Positions 29,149 through 37,821 of a DNA stretch of 64,000 bases are shown in pieces. Origin of the DNA: Flavobacterium jejuense (GTDB lineage Bacteria > Bacteroidota > Bacteroidia > Flavobacteriales > Flavobacteriaceae); NCBI RefSeq assembly GCF_006491595.2, contig NZ_VEVQ02000003.1:186001-250000 (forward strand), given 5' to 3'. The position numbers and the translations under genes are program-made. The number at the start of each line of letters is the position of its first letter. Positions within the stretch are counted from its first letter, which is position 1. A model generated the notes under the pieces. That model worked only from the letters and a program-made list of their open reading frames with translations, was not told the origin of the DNA and did no database searches.

Positions 29149-29847
29149 TTAATTTCTTTTATGATTTTTAGGGTTTATATTAGTTTTCTTTTTGTGAATT
29201 TTCGGATTCGAATTTTTACTATTCGTATTAAATTGAGATTTATTAGACATCTTCTTATTCACTTTCATTAAGTTATGTGAATTAGATAGTTCTTCATTAG
29301 ACTTAAATAAATCTATTTTTCCGTTAGATAATTCTAATAAATGTTGAAAAATAACTTCATCTTCCACAGTTTCTTTATTCCAACTTAAATAGCATTTCTT
29401 CATGTGATTGGCTATCACCAAAATTAAAGCACTCTTTAAATCACCTTCCTCCCATTTCATAGCCACATCAATCATGTAAGTGATATTATTTCCATAAAAA
29501 CGATACTTAGGAAAATTTTGTGGGTATTTTAAAATTTCTGGTCGTTGATTCAAGACCTCTCTTGAAGGAATAGGATATGGAGAATCTACCTCTAATCTAA
29601 AATCAGACATGATGAATAATTGATCCCATAACTTATGCTGAAAATCCGGAACATCTCTTAAATGCGGATTTAAAGAACCCATAACCGAAATAACATATTT
29701 AGCAGCCTTATTTCGTTCTTCCCTATTTTCAATTTCTGTTACTTGATCAATTAATTTCTGCAAATGTCTTCCATATTCTGGAATAATTAACTGCTCACGT
29801 ATTGAGTTATATTCTAATTGCGATACTGCTTCTGTTTTTACTTCCAT
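29149..29847 (-). CDS. DUF4290 protein
   Basis: A 232-residue cytoplasmic protein of the Bacteroidota DUF4290 family: EYNSIREQLIIPEYGRHLQK, NKAAKYVISVMGSLNPHLRD, FQHKLWDQLFIMSDF and YPIPSREVLNQRPE. The last 45 residues are a low-complexity Lys/Asn/Ser tail (KSQFNTNSKNSNPKIHKKKT) likely to be disordered and able to bind nucleic acid. It lies 5 bases before murA, a conserved neighbour in the phylum. Function unknown. Confidence 0.85.
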   Translation of the reverse strand: MEVKTEAVSQLEYNSIREQLIIPEYGRHLQKLIDQVTEIENREERNKAAKYVISVMGSLNPHLRDVPDFQHKLWDQLFIMSDFRLEVDSPYPIPSREVLNQRPEILKYPQNFPKYRFYGNNITYMIDVAMKWEEGDLKSALILVIANHMKKCYLSWNKETVEDEVIFQHLLELSNGKIDLFKSNEELSNSHNLMKVNKKMSNKSQFNTNSKNSNPKIHKKKTNINPKNHKRN

Positions 29848-29849
29848 AA

Positions 29850-30140
29850 TTATAATGATATGATTCCTTCCACAACAGCAAGTTCTTGATATTTATCAAT
29901 AACTGCTTGTGGATTTTTCATTTGTACACTAATTGACACACTAGTATACTTCCCTGTTTTTGATTGTGTTGTATTTATAACCGCTCCCATCGTATTGAAA
30001 GCATTTTCAACTGTTTCTACTTTTGTAGCATCTGAAGGAACAATAAATTTAAATAAATATTCTGAAGGCCAAATAGAATTATTAGCCAATTCTTCTTTCA
30101 AACGAATATAAAAGTCTTCCGTTTTCTTATCCATCTTCAT
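29850..30140 (-). CDS. DUF493 (YbeD-like) protein
   Basis: A 96-residue protein of the DUF493/YbeD family, a ferredoxin-like fold related to regulatory ACT domains: WPSEYLFKFIVPSD, VENAFNTMGAVINTTQSKTG and YTSVSISVQMKNPQAVIDKY. A TATATTTG box on the minus strand at 30154-30161 rules out the longer frame from 30197, leaving MKMDKKTED (30140) or the Met two codons later as the start. First gene of the DUF493-DUF4290-murA run. Confidence 0.85.
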   Translation of the reverse strand: MKMDKKTEDFYIRLKEELANNSIWPSEYLFKFIVPSDATKVETVENAFNTMGAVINTTQSKTGKYTSVSISVQMKNPQAVIDKYQELAVVEGIISL

Positions 30141-30153
30141 TTTTTTAGAGTAG

Positions 30154-30161
30154 CAAATATA
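30154..30161 (-). promoter_or_regulatory. Candidate -7 box of the DUF493-DUF4290-murA run
   Basis: TATATTTG on the minus strand, 13 bases before the ATG at 30140. No clear -33 TTG at the right spacing. Confidence 0.5.
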
Positions 30162-30260
30162 CTTTTTTAAGTTAAGAATAAATATTTTGAAGAACATAAA
30201 TTTAATTTATGGATTAGATTTTTAAAAAAAACTTACTTTTGCGTTTTACTTTTTAATGGA

Positions 30261-30800
30261 ATGGATAAAGAAATAATAGTTTTAATAGGTGGACCAAGTT
30301 CTGGAAAAACGACTTTAATAAATGCTCTTACTAATAAAGGATATATTTGTTATCCTGAAGTTTCTAGAGAAATTATTCAAAAAGCTCAAAATGACGGAAT
30401 AGAGCAATTATTTCTTGAACAACCTTTACTTTTTAGCGAGTTATTATTAGAAGGAAGAATTAATCAATACAAGCAAGCAAAAAAAGAATCCTCTGAAATA
30501 GTTTTTATAGATAGAGGTTTGCCAGATGTTATTGCTTATATGGATTTTGTTGGAAATTCATATCCAGAAGCCTTTCATAAAGCTTGCTTAGAGAACAAAT
30601 ATTCAAGAGTTTTTGTTTTACCTCCTTGGGAAGAAATCTATGTAAGCGATAAAGAAAGATATGAATCCTATGAGGAAGCTGTTCTAATTCACAAGCATTT
30701 AGAAAAAACTTATAATGAATATGGTTATCAGTTAATTGAAGTTCCGAAAGATTCAATCGAAAATAGAGTTACTTTCTTAATGAATGAGATTACTAAATAA
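30261..30800 (+). CDS. AAA-type small ATPase (NadR/Ttd14-like P-loop)
   Basis: A 179-residue P-loop protein: Walker A IGGPSSGKTTL (about 9-19), an acidic/Arg pair EVSREIIQKAQ, a Walker-B-like IVFIDRGLPDVIAYM, and a C-terminal KTYNEYGYQLIEVP. This is the AAA_28 pattern shared with the kinase part of NadR. It probably phosphorylates a small molecule, substrate unknown. It stands just before recQ and may share its transcript. Confidence 0.82.
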   Translation: MDKEIIVLIGGPSSGKTTLINALTNKGYICYPEVSREIIQKAQNDGIEQLFLEQPLLFSELLLEGRINQYKQAKKESSEIVFIDRGLPDVIAYMDFVGNSYPEAFHKACLENKYSRVFVLPPWEEIYVSDKERYESYEEAVLIHKHLEKTYNEYGYQLIEVPKDSIENRVTFLMNEITK

Positions 30801-30836
30801 TTTTATAAATTTAGCCAAAGCTATTTAAATTAAAGA

Positions 30837-32720
30837 ATGTCAGAATCTTTACAAATTCTTCAAAAATATTGGAAACATGACTCTTTTAGAGATCTTCAAG
30901 AAGAAATTATTAATTCTGTTTTAAAAGGGAATGACACTTTTGCATTATTACCTACCAGTGGAGGAAAATCTATATGTTATCAAATTCCTGGTATGCAAAA
31001 TAAAGGATTATGCATGGTTATTTCTCCTTTGATAGCACTTATCAAAGACCAAGTTCAAAATTTACAAAGCAAAAACATAAAAGCTATAGCTCTTTTAGGT
31101 GGCATTTCACAAAATGACGCAATAGAATTATTAGACAATTGTGAATATGGCAACTATAAATTCTTATACCTTTCACCTGAAAGACTTCAACAAGATTGGG
31201 TAATAGAACGCTTAAAGCAATTACCTATAAACTTAATTGCAATTGATGAAGCACATTGTGTAAGCCAATGGGGACATGATTTTAGACCTGCATATCTAAA
31301 AATAAAACAATTAAAAACTCATTTCCCAAAGGTTCCCTTTTTAGCTTTAACTGCTTCCGCTACAGTACGAGTTCAAAAAGATATTATTGAAAATTTAGCT
31401 CTAGAGCAACCCAAAGTTTTTAAAAAATCATTTACACGCTCCAATTTAGCCTATCATGTAGTTAAAACTGAAGACAAAATTTTCAAACTAAGACAAATAC
31501 TTACAAAAAACCCACAATCAAGTATTATTTACGTACGCAATAGAAAGGCATCTATTGAAATTGCAAATCAACTTCAAAAAATCGGGTTATCTAGTACTTA
31601 TTTCCATGGTGGTTTACCCATAAAAGAAAAAGAAAAAAACATGTCGCTTTGGATGCAAAACGAAGTACAAACTATTGTGGCCACAAATGCATTTGGAATG
31701 GGAATCGACAAACCTGATGTAAAAACTGTGATTCATATGCAACTTCCAGAAAATCTAGAAAACTATTATCAAGAAGTAGGAAGAGCTGGAAGAAATAACG
31801 AGAAAGCTTTTGGTCTTTTATTAGTAAGCGTAGGCGACATTGAAGTTGCAAAAAAACAATTTTTAGAGTCACTTCCAGACAAAGTGTTTCTAAAAGAAGT
31901 CTACATCAAACTAAACAACTATTTTCAAATTGCGTATGGAGAAGGCTTTAACCAGCAGTTTAATTTTAACCTTAATCAATTTTGTACCCAATACAACTTC
32001 CCTATTTTAAAAACATTTAATGCCTTACAATATTTAGACAGACAAGCCGTAATTACTCTTCAAAATGAATTTTCAGAGAAAATAAGTTTGCAGTTTATCA
32101 TTCCAAGCAAAGAAGTAATTCGATACATGAGTCTAAACTCAAAATCGGAAAATATAATCACAACTATATTAAGAACCTATCCAGGTATTTTTGAATTAGA
32201 AACACTAATAAACAGTACTTTAATTGCTAAAAAATCTAGTACCAATGAAAAAAAAGTACTAGAAACAATCTTAGAATTAGAAAAAAACCATTGTATTACA
32301 TTGCAAATACAGAATAACGATAGCCGAATTACTTTTAACGAAGTTAGAGAAGATGCATTAACAATTAATCGAATTTCAAAATTACTTGAAAAACAAAACG
32401 AATTAAAAATAAGTCAATTGAAAAGTGTTATAGATTACATTTCGAAAGAAAAATGTAAGAACAAACTATTGATGCACTATTTCGATGAAAAAGAAACCCA
32501 AAATTGTGGTATTTGCTCCTATTGTATTTCTCAAAAAAACAATGTTAATTTAGAGCTAATCAATCAAATTATTGAATTACTTAAAGAAAAAAAATTAAAT
32601 TCTAGAGAAATAGAAAGCTTACTAACTATAAGTTCAGAACAAGTTATCTTTGCCATTCAAACTTTGCTTGAAAAGAATATAATAGCAATTAATCCTTACA
32701 ATCAATATTATTTATTATAA
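30837..32720 (+). CDS. recQ: RecQ-family ATP-dependent DNA helicase
   Basis: A 627-residue 3'-5' DNA helicase of replication-fork repair. Motif I LPTSGGKSICYQIP, motif II AIDEAHCVSQWGHDF, motif III LTASAT, motif V TNAFGMGIDKPDV and motif VI QEVGRAGRNN are intact. The zinc-binding part reads KCKNKLLMHYFDEKETQNCG followed by ICSYC; a winged-helix part follows, but there is no recognisable HRDC domain, so it is the shorter RecQ type. It overlaps fmt by one base (TAATG). Confidence 0.94.
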   Translation: MSESLQILQKYWKHDSFRDLQEEIINSVLKGNDTFALLPTSGGKSICYQIPGMQNKGLCMVISPLIALIKDQVQNLQSKNIKAIALLGGISQNDAIELLDNCEYGNYKFLYLSPERLQQDWVIERLKQLPINLIAIDEAHCVSQWGHDFRPAYLKIKQLKTHFPKVPFLALTASATVRVQKDIIENLALEQPKVFKKSFTRSNLAYHVVKTEDKIFKLRQILTKNPQSSIIYVRNRKASIEIANQLQKIGLSSTYFHGGLPIKEKEKNMSLWMQNEVQTIVATNAFGMGIDKPDVKTVIHMQLPENLENYYQEVGRAGRNNEKAFGLLLVSVGDIEVAKKQFLESLPDKVFLKEVYIKLNNYFQIAYGEGFNQQFNFNLNQFCTQYNFPILKTFNALQYLDRQAVITLQNEFSEKISLQFIIPSKEVIRYMSLNSKSENIITTILRTYPGIFELETLINSTLIAKKSSTNEKKVLETILELEKNHCITLQIQNNDSRITFNEVREDALTINRISKLLEKQNELKISQLKSVIDYISKEKCKNKLLMHYFDEKETQNCGICSYCISQKNNVNLELINQIIELLKEKKLNSREIESLLTISSEQVIFAIQTLLEKNIIAINPYNQYYLL

Positions 32721-33667
32721 TGGAAAAATTAAAAATCGTATTTATGGGAACTCCTGACTTTGCAGTTGGCATTCTCAACACAATATACAATAGCGACTAT
32801 GAAATTGTTGGTGTTATAACTGCACCTGACAAACCCGCTGGTAGAGGGCAAAAAATAAACACAAGTGCTGTTAAAGAATTTGCACTAGAAAAAAACTTAC
32901 GATTATTACAACCCACTAATTTAAAGTCTGAAGATTTTTTAACAGAATTAAAAAGTCTTGAAGCCAACCTACAAGTTGTGGTAGCTTTTAGAATGCTTCC
33001 AGAAGTGGTTTGGAAAATGCCAAAATATGGCACATTTAATTTACACGCCTCTCTACTACCTCAATACAGAGGAGCAGCACCAATTAATTGGGCAATTATA
33101 AATGGGGAAACAAAAACTGGTGTAACTACTTTTTTCATAGATGATAAAATTGACACTGGTGCAATGATCCTACATAGAGAAACACAAATTAAAAACTCTG
33201 AAACCGTAGGTGAACTTCATGATAGATTAATGCATATAGGAAGCGAAGCTGTTTTAGCAACTTTACAAGTGATTTCTGAAGGAAATGTAAAAACAACCAT
33301 ACAAGAAGATGTTTCAGAAATAAAAACGGCTTACAAATTAAATAAAGAAAATTGTAAAATAGATTGGAACAAAAAAGGAATCCAAATTTATAATTTAATT
33401 AGAGGGTTAAATCCATACCCAGCTGCTTGGACTTTTATTAAAGACAACGACAATGAGTGGAATGTTAAACTATATGATGCTACATTTGAACACGAAACCC
33501 ACCATTTTAAAGCTGGACAAATTTTCACCACAAAAAAAGAAATTAAAATAGCTACACATGATGGATACCTTCATATAAGTAGTTTACAATTTCCAGGCAA
33601 GAGAAAAATGGAATCGAGAGAACTATTAAACGGAATACAATTTTCAGAAAATGCAATAGCTTTTTAA
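32720..33667 (+). CDS. fmt: Methionyl-tRNA formyltransferase
   Basis: A 315-residue enzyme that formylates initiator Met-tRNA using 10-formyl-THF. Seen: the N-terminal IVFMGTPDFAVGIL, GVITAPDKPAGRGQ, the catalytic FNLHASLLPQYRGAAPINWA, and a C-terminal domain starting with IRGLNPYPAAWTF. Length is normal. Its ATG overlaps the recQ stop by one base. Confidence 0.97.
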   Translation: MEKLKIVFMGTPDFAVGILNTIYNSDYEIVGVITAPDKPAGRGQKINTSAVKEFALEKNLRLLQPTNLKSEDFLTELKSLEANLQVVVAFRMLPEVVWKMPKYGTFNLHASLLPQYRGAAPINWAIINGETKTGVTTFFIDDKIDTGAMILHRETQIKNSETVGELHDRLMHIGSEAVLATLQVISEGNVKTTIQEDVSEIKTAYKLNKENCKIDWNKKGIQIYNLIRGLNPYPAAWTFIKDNDNEWNVKLYDATFEHETHHFKAGQIFTTKKEIKIATHDGYLHISSLQFPGKRKMESRELLNGIQFSENAIAF

Positions 33668-33771
33668 GCCTTGCTAACACTGAGAAAAGTGTAATTTTAA
33701 TGAAAACTAATATAGGTTATTAACAAAACACGTGTTTTATTAACATTTTAAGGTAAAATCCTAGTAAACAC

Positions 33772-33801
33772 TTGCACAATTCAGTTATACGAGTAAATTT
33801 G
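33772..33801 (+). promoter_or_regulatory. Promoter of the HU gene
   Basis: TTG at 33772-33774, a 19-base spacer, TAAATTTG at 33794-33801: a textbook Bacteroidota promoter, giving a leader of about 38 bases before the ATG at 33847. Confidence 0.8.
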
Positions 33802-33846
33802 TGTTTAAATAATTAAGTTTAACCAAAATTAATAAACAATTTTATT

Positions 33847-34119
33847 ATGAACAAGTCAGAATTAATCGATGCAATGGCAGCTTCTGCTGGAATTACAAAA
33901 GCAGCTGCTAAATTAGCTTTAGAATCATTTTTAAGCAACGTTGAAGGAACTTTGAAAACAGGCGGAAGAGTTTCATTAGTAGGTTTTGGTTCTTGGTCAG
34001 TATCAAAAAGAGCTGCAAGAGATGGTAGAAATCCTCAAACTGGTAAAACTATCAAAATCGCTGCTAAAAATGTAGTTAAATTCAAATCTGGTGCTGAATT
34101 AGACAAAGCAGTAAACTAA
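33847..34119 (+). CDS. HU family DNA-binding protein
   Basis: A 90-residue nucleoid protein that bends DNA as a dimer. It has the normal family length and all main features: N-terminal NKSELIDAMAASAGITKAAA, the dimer-core GTLKTGGRVSLVGFGSW, the DNA-intercalating arm ARDGRNPQTGKTIKIA with its proline, and KNVVKFKSG at the end. Strong promoter and strong terminator flank it, as expected for an abundant protein. Confidence 0.96.
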   Translation: MNKSELIDAMAASAGITKAAAKLALESFLSNVEGTLKTGGRVSLVGFGSWSVSKRAARDGRNPQTGKTIKIAAKNVVKFKSGAELDKAVN

Positions 34120-34142
34120 TAACTATTATTTACTCAAAATAT

Positions 34143-34170
34143 AAAATCCCGCTTTTGCGGGATTTTTTTT
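34143..34170 (+). terminator. Terminator of the HU gene, CCCGC-GCGGG type (copy 4)
   Basis: Arms AAAATCCCGC (34143-34152) and GCGGGATTTT (34157-34166) with TTTT loop and T run; the same arms as the minus-strand copy at 18372. Confidence 0.88.
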
Positions 34171-34238
34171 GACTTATATCAAAAAATATTTGATTTTGTA
34201 AACTTTTTTTGATAATTTTAGTTAAAAATAATTTGCTT

Positions 34239-34799
34239 ATGATATCAGTTTTACCCAAAAAAGGACATTTGCTGATAGCAGAACCTTCTACCTTAGGAGA
34301 TTTTTCATTCAATCGTTCAGTAGTATTATTAGCAGAACACAATAATGAAGGATCTGTTGGCTTTATTCTTAACAAACCATTAGGATACTCTATTAATGAC
34401 TTAGTACCAGAAATAGAGGCTAATTTTAAAGTTTACAATGGTGGTCCTGTTGAACAAGACAACCTGTACTTTATTCATAATATTCCAAACATTATTCCTG
34501 GTAGCATAGAAATAGCTAACGGAATCTATTGGGGTGGTGATTTTGAAACAACAAAAACACTTATTAACAAAGGTGATATTTCAAAAAACAATATCCGTTT
34601 TTTTCTAGGATATAGTGGCTGGGCAGTAAGTCAATTAGAAAATGAATTAAAAGAAAATTCTTGGATTATTACAAACAATGATAAAAAGAGTGAATTATTA
34701 TCGCAATCTTCTCAACATTTTTGGAAACAAAAAATTAACGAGCAAGGTGGTGAATATGTACTATTTTCAAATGCTCCTTCAGATCCTATTCTTAATTAA
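34239..34799 (+). CDS. YqgE/AlgH family protein
   Basis: A 186-residue cytoplasmic protein of the YqgE/AlgH family: KKGHLLIAEPSTLGDFSFNR, SVVLLAEHNNEGSVGFILNK, VYNGGPVEQDNLYFIH and FFLGYSGWAVSQLENELKEN. The family is widespread, with no settled biochemical role. The ATG at 34239 (MISVLPKKG) is preferred over an upstream one at 34209. It overlaps the convergent aminotransferase gene by 8 bases at the 3' ends. Confidence 0.9.
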   Translation: MISVLPKKGHLLIAEPSTLGDFSFNRSVVLLAEHNNEGSVGFILNKPLGYSINDLVPEIEANFKVYNGGPVEQDNLYFIHNIPNIIPGSIEIANGIYWGGDFETTKTLINKGDISKNNIRFFLGYSGWAVSQLENELKENSWIITNNDKKSELLSQSSQHFWKQKINEQGGEYVLFSNAPSDPILN

Positions 34800-35634
34800 A
34801 TCGCACAAAAGCATTTAATTTTATCAATAGTTCATGCACTACTTTTATTTCAAATGTTTTCTTTCTATATTTTGTTATAGGTTGTATACCTTTAATAACG
34901 TTTGTTACAAATAATTCATCTGCTTTTTGTAAATCAAATGGAGAAATCGATTTTTCAACAACATCATAACCTTCTAACTTTTGAGCAAAGTTTAGAATTT
35001 GTTTTCGCATAATTCCATTTAAACAACCATCAGTTATAGGAGGCGTTATTAAAGTATTCCCCATTCGCATAAATAAATTACCTTGCAAGGCTTCAATTAC
35101 ATTTTTCTCATCGTTTAAAAGAAGGCAATTATCAAAACCATTTTCAGACGCAAAAATACTTCCTGTAATATGGATAATTTTATTATTCGATTTAAGAGAT
35201 GAAAATAATTGTTTTGTAACATAAGCATCTTTATAAAGTTCTACCTCATAAGATTTTTCAGAAATAAAATACAAATCGCTTTCCAGAGGCAATATTGTTA
35301 ACACATAACCAACATCATTTGTTTTAGGCAAATAAAAACCTGTATCTTTTCTAAATACAGAAAAACGAACCCTACAAGAGTTAGAAATAGATCTAAAAGA
35401 GTCTACCAATAATAAAACTTGCTCTTCAAAAAACTCCATTGTAAAATTCATTGGAATTTCCATTCTAAAAATTCGCATAGAAGCCATTAAACGAAAATAA
35501 TGATCTTCTAGAAACAGAACCTTATTATCTAAAACCTTTACCGTTTCAAAAACACTATCTCCAAATAAAAAACCTCTATTATCTTCAATATTGACACTAC
35601 TACTCTCAAGAATAGTTCCATTATAATTTACCAT
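34792..35634 (-). CDS. Class IV PLP-dependent aminotransferase
   Basis: A 280-residue fold-type IV enzyme, related to branched-chain aminotransferase and aminodeoxychorismate lyase. Seen: RGFLFGDSVFETVKVLDNKV near the N-terminus, the likely Schiff-base Lys in SSLKSNNKI, and VIEALQGNLFMRMGNTLITP. The start MVNYNGTILE (35634) matches the family; an upstream Met at 35670 overlaps the terminator of the neighbouring gene. It could act in folate (pabC-like) or amino acid metabolism; the sequence does not decide. Confidence 0.87.
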   Translation of the reverse strand: MVNYNGTILESSSVNIEDNRGFLFGDSVFETVKVLDNKVLFLEDHYFRLMASMRIFRMEIPMNFTMEFFEEQVLLLVDSFRSISNSCRVRFSVFRKDTGFYLPKTNDVGYVLTILPLESDLYFISEKSYEVELYKDAYVTKQLFSSLKSNNKIIHITGSIFASENGFDNCLLLNDEKNVIEALQGNLFMRMGNTLITPPITDGCLNGIMRKQILNFAQKLEGYDVVEKSISPFDLQKADELFVTNVIKGIQPITKYRKKTFEIKVVHELLIKLNAFVRFN

Positions 35635-35640
35635 AGCTAA

Positions 35641-35667
35641 AAAAAAATCCCGATTAAAAAATCGGGA
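35641..35667 (-). terminator. Terminator of the START-like protein gene
   Basis: Arms TCCCGATT (35648-35655) and AATCGGGA (35660-35667), with an A run at 35641-35647 that reads as a T run on the minus strand. Confidence 0.8.
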
Positions 35668-35691
35668 CAAATATACTCTTTATAATTTAGT

Positions 35692-36084
35692 TTACACAGA
35701 ACCTAAAACATGTTTTAAGTCTGAAACCTGATTTTCCCATAGTAATTTAGACTCTTCCAATTCGTCTTCTTCCGCAAAATCAACTATAACTAAAGATACA
35801 TCTTTTGTTATCTCATCTTCCATGATTTTAATCTCAAAAAAATAATCAGTATCTCCTCCATCTTCATCTAGCCAACGAAATTTCACACGTTCACCAGAAC
35901 GTTTGGCCATCAGTTTGGCTTTTTCTTCAGAGTCATCCCAAATGAATGTGAAAAGTTCTCCTCTAGAATTTACATTATCTGCAAACCATTCAGATAAACC
36001 AGAAGGAGTTGAAATATATTGGTATAATAAAGAAGGCGAGGCATGAATTGGGAATTCTAATTCGTATTTTAACTTAACTTCCAT
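35692..36084 (-). CDS. START-like/SRPBCC domain protein
   Basis: A 130-residue protein with the helix-grip outline of the START/AHSA1 superfamily: FPIHASPSLLYQYISTPSGL, SEWFADNV, FTFIWDDSEEKAKLM, VKFRWLDEDGG, and a C-terminal helix LWENQVSDLKHVLGS. Such folds hold hydrophobic ligands or partner proteins; this flavobacterial form has no established role. It lies just upstream of tRNA-Met on the opposite strand. Confidence 0.85.
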   Translation of the reverse strand: MEVKLKYELEFPIHASPSLLYQYISTPSGLSEWFADNVNSRGELFTFIWDDSEEKAKLMAKRSGERVKFRWLDEDGGDTDYFFEIKIMEDEITKDVSLVIVDFAEEDELEESKLLWENQVSDLKHVLGSV

Positions 36085-36180
36085 TTTAAAAAATTTATTT
36101 TGGAAATATATAGAGAATAATCTTAAAAACCAAAAAGAAAAAAATAGATTTTTATTTAGAAAATATTTTATAAAAAAATA

Positions 36181-36211
36181 TTTGTACTAAAGAGAAATAA
36201 TTATATATTTG
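36181..36211 (+). promoter_or_regulatory. Promoter of tRNA-Met
   Basis: TTTG at 36181-36184, a 19-base spacer and TATATTTG at 36204-36211; a close match to the Bacteroidota consensus, 35 bases before the tRNA. Confidence 0.8.
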
Positions 36212-36245
36212 CACCCGCATTAAGAGATGCACAATTAAACATAAT

Positions 36246-36319
36246 GGCGAGGTAGCTCAGTCGGTTAGAGCGCAGGATTCATAACCCTGAGGTCACGGGT
36301 TCAACTCCCGTCTTCGCTA
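36246..36319 (+). tRNA. tRNA-Met (CAT anticodon)
   Basis: A 74-base cloverleaf without encoded CCA. Acceptor GGCGAGG pairs with CTTCGCT (two G-T pairs), D arm GCTCAGTCGGTTAGAGC, anticodon loop TTCATAA with CAT, T arm ACGGGTTCAACTCCCGT, discriminator A. The anticodon stem has an A-C at its inner end. The D-arm and acceptor favour elongator Met, though tRNA-Ile with lysidine-modified CAT cannot be wholly excluded. Its 3' end is the left boundary of the genomic island. Confidence 0.92.
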
Positions 36320-36353
36320 CTAGGTTTATAAAAATCGTGAAAATTAGATTTTA

Positions 36354-36387
36354 TGCGGGATTAGAGCAATTTAATCCCGCATTTTTT
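36354..36387 (+). terminator. Terminator of tRNA-Met, abutting the integrase start
   Basis: Perfect 10-base arms TGCGGGATTA (36354-36363) and TAATCCCGCA (36372-36381) with a run of six T. The next base begins the ATG of the integrase. Confidence 0.85.
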
Positions 36388-37599
36388 ATGTCTAGTTTAT
36401 TGAAATTTTTGTACATTGAACACGATTTTGAACACGATTTGAAAAAAAAGAAAAGATACTCGGAACCTAAACTATATGACGCAAATGGGGATTTATCCAA
36501 GCGTTGGTATGTTTATTTTTCATTTAGAAAAATAATCGATGGCCCTTTGGAAAGATATCCTAACAACATTTATGCTCCACAACATTTTGATAAAAAAGAA
36601 CGCATTGAATGGTTAAAAACTATTCAGCGTAATTTATCAGTACTTCTAAAAGATGGTTTCAATCCTTATAACCCAGAAAACAAATTTAGTTTTAATGAAG
36701 AGCAACAGGGAAAATCAATACAAGATGCTTTTGAATTTGCTCTTACCATTAAAAAAAACACTCTAGCCTTAACCTCTTATAAAGGACTTGAAGGAAGAAT
36801 AAAACGCTTTGAAAAATGGTTAAATGAAAATGGATTTAAGAATCGATTAATTGATTCTGTGAATAAAAAGGTTATAACTACTTATTTGAATGAAATTTTA
36901 ATTGCTACTTCAGCTAAAAACAGGAACAATACTCGTGCCGACATTAGTACTATTTTTTCAACTTTAGAACAAAATGAAATTATAACACAAAACTTTGTTC
37001 AAAACATTCCTATACTAAAAACGAATCCTGAAAAGAACAAATCCTATTCTAGTGCTGAAGAGTCTAAAATTTTTACGTATTTAGATAAAAACAACAAGTT
37101 ATTGTCTTTATATGTAAAATTCATTTCTTACAATTTTTTAAGACCCGTAGAAGTGAATCGAATTACAATTGCTGATATTGATTTAAAGGATAAAATTTTA
37201 AAAATAAAGACCAAAACTGGATTTCAATTAAAAAGAATTCCTCAACTCTTAATTGATGAGATTCCAGATTTATCTAATTACCCCAAAGATGCTTATCTAT
37301 TTGGCAGAAAAGATTTTGGGCAATATTGGGAAGCCAATGAAACTAGCCGAAGAAATGATTATTCAGATTATTTCTTAGAAGTGAAAAAGAAGTTTGGATT
37401 AAGTAAAGACTATGGATTATATAGCTTTAGACACACTTTTATAACCAAGCTTTACAATACTTTCATAAAAGAAATGACTCCTGAAGAAGCTGAATCAACC
37501 ATTATGTCAATTACAGGGCACACTACAAAAACTGCTTTACGTAAATATTTAAGAGAGATAAATGCTTATATTCCTGATGATTATTCGAAGTATTTATAA
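36388..37599 (+). CDS. Tyrosine-type site-specific integrase
   Basis: A 403-residue integrase of the Bacteroidota ICE/island type, cutting and joining DNA at the attachment site in tRNA-Met. An arm-binding N-terminal domain (SKRWYVYFSFRK), a core-binding helix bundle (about 110-215) and a catalytic domain with Arg in FLRPVEVNRI, the box YSFRHTF (Tyr in place of the usual His), ITGHTTKTALRKYL with the nucleophilic Tyr. The GTG at 36337 would place the tRNA terminator inside the gene, so ATG 36388 is preferred; it begins directly after the terminator's T run. Confidence 0.9.
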   Translation: MSSLLKFLYIEHDFEHDLKKKKRYSEPKLYDANGDLSKRWYVYFSFRKIIDGPLERYPNNIYAPQHFDKKERIEWLKTIQRNLSVLLKDGFNPYNPENKFSFNEEQQGKSIQDAFEFALTIKKNTLALTSYKGLEGRIKRFEKWLNENGFKNRLIDSVNKKVITTYLNEILIATSAKNRNNTRADISTIFSTLEQNEIITQNFVQNIPILKTNPEKNKSYSSAEESKIFTYLDKNNKLLSLYVKFISYNFLRPVEVNRITIADIDLKDKILKIKTKTGFQLKRIPQLLIDEIPDLSNYPKDAYLFGRKDFGQYWEANETSRRNDYSDYFLEVKKKFGLSKDYGLYSFRHTFITKLYNTFIKEMTPEEAESTIMSITGHTTKTALRKYLREINAYIPDDYSKYL

Positions 37600-37821
37600 A
37601 TACTAAAGTATAAATTGAACATGAATATAAATTTTATAAATTAAAAGATTATTTATTACTAAAAAATATAAACATATTTTAATAAACTCTATTAATTTTT
37701 AAATATTGATAATAGATTTCTTTGTTTTCTACAGGTGTTTTTCCTGAGTTCTTTCTTATCTTAATTAAATAATTTATATACGAAAATTAGTAAACCATTT
37801 AGTATTTTTTTTAACCATTAA

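Noticed and set aside
36337..36387. GTG at 36337 as integrase start
   Set aside because: It would put the whole tRNA terminator hairpin inside the gene; ATG 36388 follows the terminator.
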